From the NCBI GenBank assembly GCA_005779345.1, contig SXJQ01000065.1, positions 1 to 6,479 on the forward strand: a DNA stretch of 6,479 bases, in the 5' to 3' direction. Positions 1 to 5,000 of the stretch are shown here, piece by piece; within the stretch, counting starts at the first letter, position 1, and every line of letters begins with the position of its first letter. The stretch is from Actinomycetota bacterium (GTDB lineage: Bacteria; Actinomycetota; Acidimicrobiia; IMCC26256; PALSA-610). Under the pieces are notes generated by a model. The model was not told where the DNA came from, did no database searches, and saw only the letters and a program-made list of their open reading frames with translations. The translations under genes were made by a program, and so were the position numbers.

Positions 1-18
1 CTGATGGGGTGAATCCGT

Positions 19-68
19 GATGCAGAGCGATGCAGAGCGGTGCAAGGTGACGCAGATCGGTGCCGACG
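19..68. repeat. Degenerate 10-bp tandem repeat upstream of CIRCE
   Basis: Five consecutive 10-bp units can be read: GATGCAGAGC, GATGCAGAGC, GGTGCAAGGT, GACGCAGATC and GGTGCCGACG. The first two are identical and the later ones drift while keeping a purine-purine-pyrimidine-G-C core at the same phase. The period is close to one helical turn. The block ends 26 bp before the CIRCE operator, where a heat-shock promoter would be expected, but I see no convincing -35/-10 pair. It could be a regulator-binding array or simply a slippage product. Confidence 0.45.
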
Positions 69-94
69 GACGACCGCCCACCGGCACGGCGACA

Positions 95-121
95 TTAGCA
101 CTCACCCTGCCAGAGTGCTAA
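95..121. promoter_or_regulatory. CIRCE element (HrcA operator)
   Basis: The sequence contains TTAGCACTC, a 9-bp spacer (ACCCTGCCA) and GAGTGCTAA, which is an exact match to the CIRCE consensus in both half-sites and in spacer length. CIRCE is the inverted repeat bound by the repressor HrcA upstream of groES-groEL and dnaK operons, usually in or near the 5' leader. Here the downstream sequence is the C-terminal end of groES, which agrees with the operator's usual target. However, the normal leader and gene start between operator and coding sequence are absent. Confidence 0.95.
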
Positions 122-125
122 CCGG

Positions 126-227
126 CGGGCCGGCGGCACCGAGATCAGCCTCGAGGGCGAGGACTACCTCGTGCTCAACGCCCGCGACGTGCTCGCCAAG
201 GTCGCCAGCGCCAAGAAGAAGAAGTGA
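126..227 (+). pseudogene. groES: GroES C-terminal remnant (5' truncated) joined to CIRCE
   Basis: The frame ending at the TGA at 225-227 reads GGTEISLEGEDYLVLNARDV followed by LAKVASAKKKK. This matches the end of the 10-kDa chaperonin GroES, in which GGTE(I/V)..(G)EEYL(V/I)L(S/N)ARD(V/I)LA is the conserved C-terminal segment. GroES is usually about 95-105 aa; only about 31 residues are present. The N-terminal strand and the mobile loop that binds GroEL are missing. Upstream in frame there is a TAG inside CIRCE (96-98) and no ATG, GTG or TTG before the GroES similarity; the first in-frame GTG is at 171, inside the conserved segment. The homology starts within about 10 bp of the end of CIRCE, so both the leader and roughly 70 codons are lost. 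The lysine tail (AKKKK) extends slightly past the usual end. No groEL follows. It is either a genuine internal deletion or an assembly chimera; the sequence alone cannot tell which. Confidence 0.82.
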
Positions 228-231
228 CCGC

Positions 232-249
232 CGCGGCCTGAGGGCCGCG
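232..249 (+). terminator. Short GC hairpin after groES remnant
   Basis: CGCGGCC (232-238) pairs perfectly with GGCCGCG (243-249) around a TGAG loop, starting 4 bases after the groES stop codon. The position suggests a 3'-end structure for the plus-strand unit. There is no T tract, so intrinsic termination is only a possibility. Confidence 0.4.
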
Positions 250-270
250 ACCGGCAGATGACCCAGTTGA

Positions 271-298
271 GAGGGGCGGCCCGTGAGGACCGCCCCTC
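271..298. terminator. Strong hairpin between convergent genes, likely bidirectional terminator
   Basis: GAGGGGCGGCCC (271-282) pairs with GGACCGCCCCTC (287-298), giving a 12-bp stem with one mismatch and a four-base GTGA loop, which is of the GNRA class on the plus-strand transcript. It lies 43 bp after the groES remnant stop and 56 bp beyond the stop of the convergent acyl-CoA synthetase. This is the expected site for a shared terminator. It lacks a U-tract, which is common for GC-rich actinobacterial terminators. Confidence 0.6.
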
Positions 299-354
299 CG
301 ACGCGTCCGGCCTCGGTGTCCGTGCCCGTGCCGGGAGGGAGGCCGTGGGTCTAC

Positions 355-2004
355 CTACGCGTCGAGGGCCGCCTGCTTGGCCAGCTTGTAGTCGGCCTTG
401 CCGTTGGGCGAGCGCAACACCTCGTCGATGAACACCCACCGCCGCGGGTGCTTGAAGCGAGCGAGTCCGCCGAGGCCCGCCTCGAGCGTCGCGCCATCGA
501 GCGTCGCACCGACCGCGGGGGTGACGACGGCGGTGACCACCTCGCCGAAGCGCTCGTCGGGGAGGCCGACGCAGAGGCAGTCGGCGACGCCGGGCTGCAA
601 CTTCACGGCCTCCTCGACCTCTTCGGGGAAGATCTTCTCGCCACCGGAGTTGATGCACACCGAACCGCGCCCGAGCAGGGTGATCGTGCCGTCGGCCTCG
701 ACCTGCGCGAAGTCACCGGGGACCGAGTACCGCACGCCGCCCATCACGCGGAACGTGCCCGCCGACTTCACCTCGTCCTTGTAGTAGCCGAGCGGGATGT
801 GCCCGCCGAGCGCGAGCACGCCGATCTCGCCGCTCCCCGGCGCAACCGGAGTGCCGTCGTCGAGCAGCACCGCGGCGTTGCCACCGATGGTGAACTTCGC
901 GGTCGGGGTCTCGGCACCCGGTGTGCTCATCGAATTGCCGAAGCCGACACCCTCCGACGACCCGAGCGAGTCGAGGCAGAAACAGCCGGCCCGCTGCATC
1001 AGTTCGCCCTTCGCCTCCGAACTCCACATCACGCCGGAGCTGATCACGAGCCCGAGCGACGACGTGTCGTACGGCTCGTCGGAGGCTTCGGCGTCGCGCA
1101 GCGCGGCGAGCATCGGCTTGCAGAACGCGTCGCCGACGATCGCCATCTGCGTCACGCGCTCACGGGCGACGGTCGTCCACATCTCGTGCGGGTCGAACGA
1201 GCGCTCCGTGAGCGACACGACGGTCCCGCCGGTGAACAGTGCCTGGAAGCTCGTGAAGGCGCCCGTCCCGTGCATGAGCGGCGAACCCGGGAGGTGAACG
1301 GTGTTCACGCCGCTCGCGACGATCGCCGCGGCGCGCGTCCCCGCGTCGCGCGAATTCTCCGGCATCGTCTGGCCGTAGAGCGGATACACCGACTCTGCGA
1401 GCGTCCCGAAGAGATCCTCGTGGCGCCACATCACGCCCTTGGGCATCCCGGTGGTGCCACCCGTATAGAGGAAGTAGAGGTCGTCGCCCGATCGGTCGAT
1501 GCGCGCCATCGGGTCGTTCGCCGCGATGAGTTCTTCGTACCGTTCGGCGCCGCGTCCGGCCTCGCGCTCGGCGCCGCCGCTGAATCCGGCAGTGAGATGC
1601 GGGGATCCGTCGTCGACCTGGATCGCGATCTTGAGCCGTGGCGCCCGATCGATGACCTTGGCGACCTGGTGGGCGAGCGAGCCGTGGAAGATCAGCGCCT
1701 CGGCATCGGAGTTGTCGAGCAGGTAGAGCAACTCGTCTTCGGTGTAGCGGTAGTTGACGTTGACCGGCACCGCGCGCAACTTGAACGTCGCGTACACACC
1801 CTCGCTGTACTCGTTGGAGTTGTAGAGGTACTGCGCGACCTTGGAACCGGCGCCGAGGCCTGCGCCCGCCAGCGCGCTCGCGAGTCGCGCGGCGCGATCG
1901 TCGAACTCGACCCAACTGCGGCGCGTCTCGCCACAGACCAGCGCCGTGCGATCACCGATCGCGTCCGTGACCGACTCGAAGACGGTGGCGAGATTCCAGT
2001 CCAA
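355..2004 (-). CDS. Acyl-CoA synthetase, FadD19-like (AMP-binding family)
   Basis: A 549-aa member of the ANL adenylating superfamily, which activates a carboxylic acid as acyl-AMP and transfers it to coenzyme A. Visible motifs are the phosphate-binding loop YTGGTTGMPKG (residues 180-190), followed by VMWRHED; the GSSEG motif with Glu351; GYYKDE; the PGDFA motif with ribose-binding Asp431; the hinge region LGRGSVCINSGGEK (SGGEK at 453-457); and the C-terminal PNGKADYK with catalytic Lys536. Length and motifs are complete, so it should be active. The MWRHED, GRGSV.INSGGEK and GVRYS.PGD signatures resemble actinobacterial FadD19/FadD17-type enzymes, some of which activate steroid side chains; the substrate here is unknown. 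The TTG at 2004 is chosen as start because it follows AAGGGGAG and the protein then begins DWNLATVFESVTDAIGDRTA, as family members do. A longer reading from 2190 would overlap the upstream gene with an unconserved extension. It lies 61 bp downstream of the large surface protein gene, on the same strand. Confidence 0.93.
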   Translation of the reverse strand: MDWNLATVFESVTDAIGDRTALVCGETRRSWVEFDDRAARLASALAGAGLGAGSKVAQYLYNSNEYSEGVYATFKLRAVPVNVNYRYTEDELLYLLDNSDAEALIFHGSLAHQVAKVIDRAPRLKIAIQVDDGSPHLTAGFSGGAEREAGRGAERYEELIAANDPMARIDRSGDDLYFLYTGGTTGMPKGVMWRHEDLFGTLAESVYPLYGQTMPENSRDAGTRAAAIVASGVNTVHLPGSPLMHGTGAFTSFQALFTGGTVVSLTERSFDPHEMWTTVARERVTQMAIVGDAFCKPMLAALRDAEASDEPYDTSSLGLVISSGVMWSSEAKGELMQRAGCFCLDSLGSSEGVGFGNSMSTPGAETPTAKFTIGGNAAVLLDDGTPVAPGSGEIGVLALGGHIPLGYYKDEVKSAGTFRVMGGVRYSVPGDFAQVEADGTITLLGRGSVCINSGGEKIFPEEVEEAVKLQPGVADCLCVGLPDERFGEVVTAVVTPAVGATLDGATLEAGLGGLARFKHPRRWVFIDEVLRSPNGKADYKLAKQAALDA

Positions 2005-2008
2005 GGTG

Positions 2009-2016
2009 CTCCCCTT
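2009..2016 (-). promoter_or_regulatory. Shine-Dalgarno deciding the TTG start of the synthetase
   Basis: On the minus strand AAGGGGAG is followed by CACC and then the TTG start codon. This purine-rich site is the main reason for preferring TTG at 2004 over the far-upstream start at 2190. Most of the site also forms the 3' arm of the adjacent hairpin. Confidence 0.65.
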
Positions 2017-2027
2017 CGCGAAAGGGG
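2011..2027 (-). promoter_or_regulatory. Hairpin enclosing the synthetase ribosome-binding site
   Basis: On the minus strand CCCCTT (2027-2022) pairs with AAGGGG (2016-2011) around a five-base TCGCG loop. The 3' arm is the Shine-Dalgarno core of the synthetase gene, so folding would hide it. It lies 38 bp past the stop codon of the upstream large gene, so it could instead help end that transcript. A separate 10-bp palindrome, CCCGGCCGGG, lies at 2046-2055 in the same gap. Confidence 0.45.
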
Positions 2028-2065
2028 GCAGTGTTGCACGCCGGACCCGGCCGGGCGAGCACGGA

Positions 2066-5000
2066 TCAGGCGAGGCGGCGGATCCGGTGGTTGCCGCGGT
2101 CGGCGAGCGTGATCGCCCCACCGGGTCCGATCGTGATTCCCACGACGTTCGACAGCATGCCGTTCGTGGCCGCCCCGCCGTCGCCCGCAAAGCCGCACGT
2201 TCCGGTCCCCGCGGCGACCGATTGGGCCCCGCCGGACCGACGCCGTACCTGACAACCCGCGTACGTCGTCCAGTAGATGGTTCCGTCGGACGCGACCGCG
2301 ACGTCGGCGGGTTGGTTCTGGCCCGTGGCGACGGTCGTCAGGACTGTTCCGGTCGTCGGATCGATCCGCAGCACGCGCTGGGCGCCGCTCCACTCCGTCG
2401 CGACGAGTTCGCCGAATGGCGCGACCGTGAGGCCCCACGGGGCGGAGAGTCCCGTCGCGACCGTGGTGATCACGTTCGTCCCCGCCTCGATGCGGCGGAT
2501 CCGGTTGCCGGTGTACTCCGCGACGTAGAGGTTGCCGGCCGCGTCGAACGCGAGGTGCGCCGGCCGATTCAGCGCGGCGTTCGTCGCGACGCCGCCGTCG
2601 CCCGTGGTCGCGCACGTGCCCGTCCCCGCGAACGTCACGGGTGGTGACGCACCATCGGCGCGGACGCGGCGGATGCGGCAGGTGCCGTACTCGCTGACGT
2701 ACACGAATCCGTCGGGACCGACGGCGATCGCCGACCAGTTCGTGTCGATCGTCGCGACGTTGCTGATCGTCCCGTTGGGATCGATCCGTCGCAGCCGGCC
2801 CTTCGTGGCGACGAACACGGTGCCGTCGGGTCGTGCATCGACGTCGTAGGGCGTGTCGACGCCCGCGCGGGCGGCCGGACCGCCATCGCCGGTGTTCCGC
2901 GCGGTGCCCGTGCCCGCGTAGGTGGTGAGCGCCAGGTCACTCGACGGCGCGGGGTCCTGCCCGGTCGCCGCGCGGTAGTGGCGCCGGACCGTCGCCTCGC
3001 CGAGCGCGCCGTCGTAGATCGACACCTCGTCGATCCGGCCCTGCATCGTGTTGCCGGCGCCCGCGCGCCAACCCGAGATCGACATGGACCGGGTGACCGA
3101 GCCGTTGCAGCCGACGGTTCCGCCGAGCGACTGCCGGGTGCCGTCGAGGTAGAGCTCGTTGGCCCGGGTGTTGCCGTTCGTGAACACACCGACCACGTGC
3201 ACCCAGCGGTTCTCGAGCCCGTAGGCCGGGACCCCCCACACGTCGCTGCAGGCGCTGTTGAATCCGAAGCGGCCGTTCGAGAACCAGAAGTCGTAGCCGG
3301 TGAACCCGAAGGGCATGCCACCGAACGCGCCGTTCCAGCGCATCCAGAACTCGACGGTGGTCTTCGCCCCCGCGGCGGTGTTCACCGGGACGCCGTCGAT
3401 CGCCACCTGGTTGGCGCCCGAGGTGCCCGCGTACTCCACCGCGGCGTCGGGATCGCCGACCACGGCGCCGCCGACTCCTTGGGTCGCGACTCCGCGGTAG
3501 GCACCGTTGCGTCGGTTGCCGCTCGAGTCGAGCGCGACCGAGGTCCCGGTCTCGCCCAGCCGCCAGTACGCCAGCGGGCGGTCGGCGACGACGGTCTCGA
3601 AGTACGACGACTGCGGGTCACTGGTCGGACGGTGGAGACCGAAGTCGATCGTGTAGTCGGTCCAGGCGTCGCCGTCGTCGCTCGTCGGTTCCCGGCCGAG
3701 CGTGAGGATCACCGGGCCGGTCGTGACGTCGCCGGTGGTCCAGTCGCTGCTGCCGTTGTCGTCGCGATCGATCGCCGGGTCGACCGCCGGCGCCGGCTCG
3801 TAGGTCGTCGCGCTGTGCTCGGCCGGCGCGCCGACCGACGACACGAAGCCGACCGCGCCGCCGCCGTACAGCGCGAGGAAGGGAATCCGCGCGCGATAGG
3901 TGCCCTCGGGGAGACCCTTGAACCGGAACGTCCCGTCGGTGATCGTCGACGTGGTCTGCACGACGACGTCGGCGGCATCGAGGAGCTGGACGACGACGCC
4001 ACCGACTCCGGTCTCGGTGTTCTGCTGGACGCCATCGTCGTTCTGATCGTCGAACACGCGATCACCGAGCGCGACGCCGACCAGCCCGGCGTCGAACTGG
4101 CGGGCCACGGCACCGGCGGCGAGCGCGAACGACGCCGTGAGACCGCTCGTGTCGATGTCGCTGTCGACTTGGTCACCCGCCGGTGTACCGCCGCCGACAT
4201 CGCGTGTCGTGGCGCGATACCCGCTCGGGATCACGAACTGCACGCTGTAGGTCGCCGACGGGAGGTTGGCGAACTGATAGGTCCCGCCGGCCGCGGTCGT
4301 CGACGACGCGATGGTCGTGCCCGCGGCGTTCCGCAACCGAACCGTGAGCGGGACCATCGTGGCCGCTTCGCCGTTGTCCTGGACCCCGTTGCGGTTGTCG
4401 TCGGACCAGACGCGGTCGCCGACCACTCCCGGGCGGTAGAAGCCGAGATCGACCGTCGCGTTGCCGTTGGCGTCGTCGCCGTCACCGGTCGGTTCCCGGC
4501 CGAGCGTGAGCGACAGCCGAGCCGTGTCGGTGTGGCCGGTCGCGACCACGAACGTGCCGTCGTCGACGCCGGCGCGATCGTCGTCGGGATCGGGCGCGGG
4601 ATCGTACGGGCCCGTGGCGGCACCGCCGGGCGCGCCGGTCGACGAACGCCAGGTCGCGCCGCTCGCGGTCGTCGAGTTGAGGACGCGGACGAAGAACTCG
4701 GCGCTCGGCAGACCGAAGAACCGATACCGACCGAGGGCGTCGGACTGCACCTGCTGGAGGATCGCGCCGGACGTGTTCAGCACCTGGATGGGGGAGTTGG
4801 GGAGCGATGCACCTTCGGCGGGACCGCGCGTCCCACTGTTGTCGACATCGTCGAACAATCCACCCGAGATCGATCCGGCCGCGACGCGGAATCCCGCGTC
4901 GGAACCGTGCATCTCGTTCGATCCGGTCGTGACTTCGAGCACGAACCCGCGCGCGACGGTGACGACATCGCTGTCGATCCGATCGGTCGAGTCGGCCGCA

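Noticed and set aside
40..261. Plus-strand 73-codon open frame across CIRCE and the groES tail
   Set aside because: It runs in a different frame from the GroES similarity, is rich in Arg, Ser and Thr and has no recognisable features.
309..344. GGCCTC / GAGGCC inverted repeat just before the synthetase stop
   Set aside because: Only 6 bp of stem with a 24-nt loop; in such GC-rich DNA this is expected by chance, and a stronger hairpin lies next to it.
283..2112. Long plus-strand open frame (609 codons) across the synthetase gene
   Set aside because: It is antisense to a clearly conserved acyl-CoA synthetase; its product is Arg/Glu/Val-rich with no recognisable motif, as expected for shadow frames in GC-rich DNA.
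2005..2190. N-terminal extension of the synthetase to an ATG at 2190
   Set aside because: It would overlap the upstream gene by about 125 bp and adds an Arg/Ser-rich stretch unlike the family; TTG at 2004 has a good Shine-Dalgarno and the expected N-terminus.
2170..2910. Similar short motifs around 2170-2210, 2585-2635 and 2880-2925 as possible DNA repeats or CRISPR-like array
   Set aside because: They are codons for the recurring AGTGT...GDGG motif of the NHL propeller, imperfect and spaced at protein-repeat intervals.
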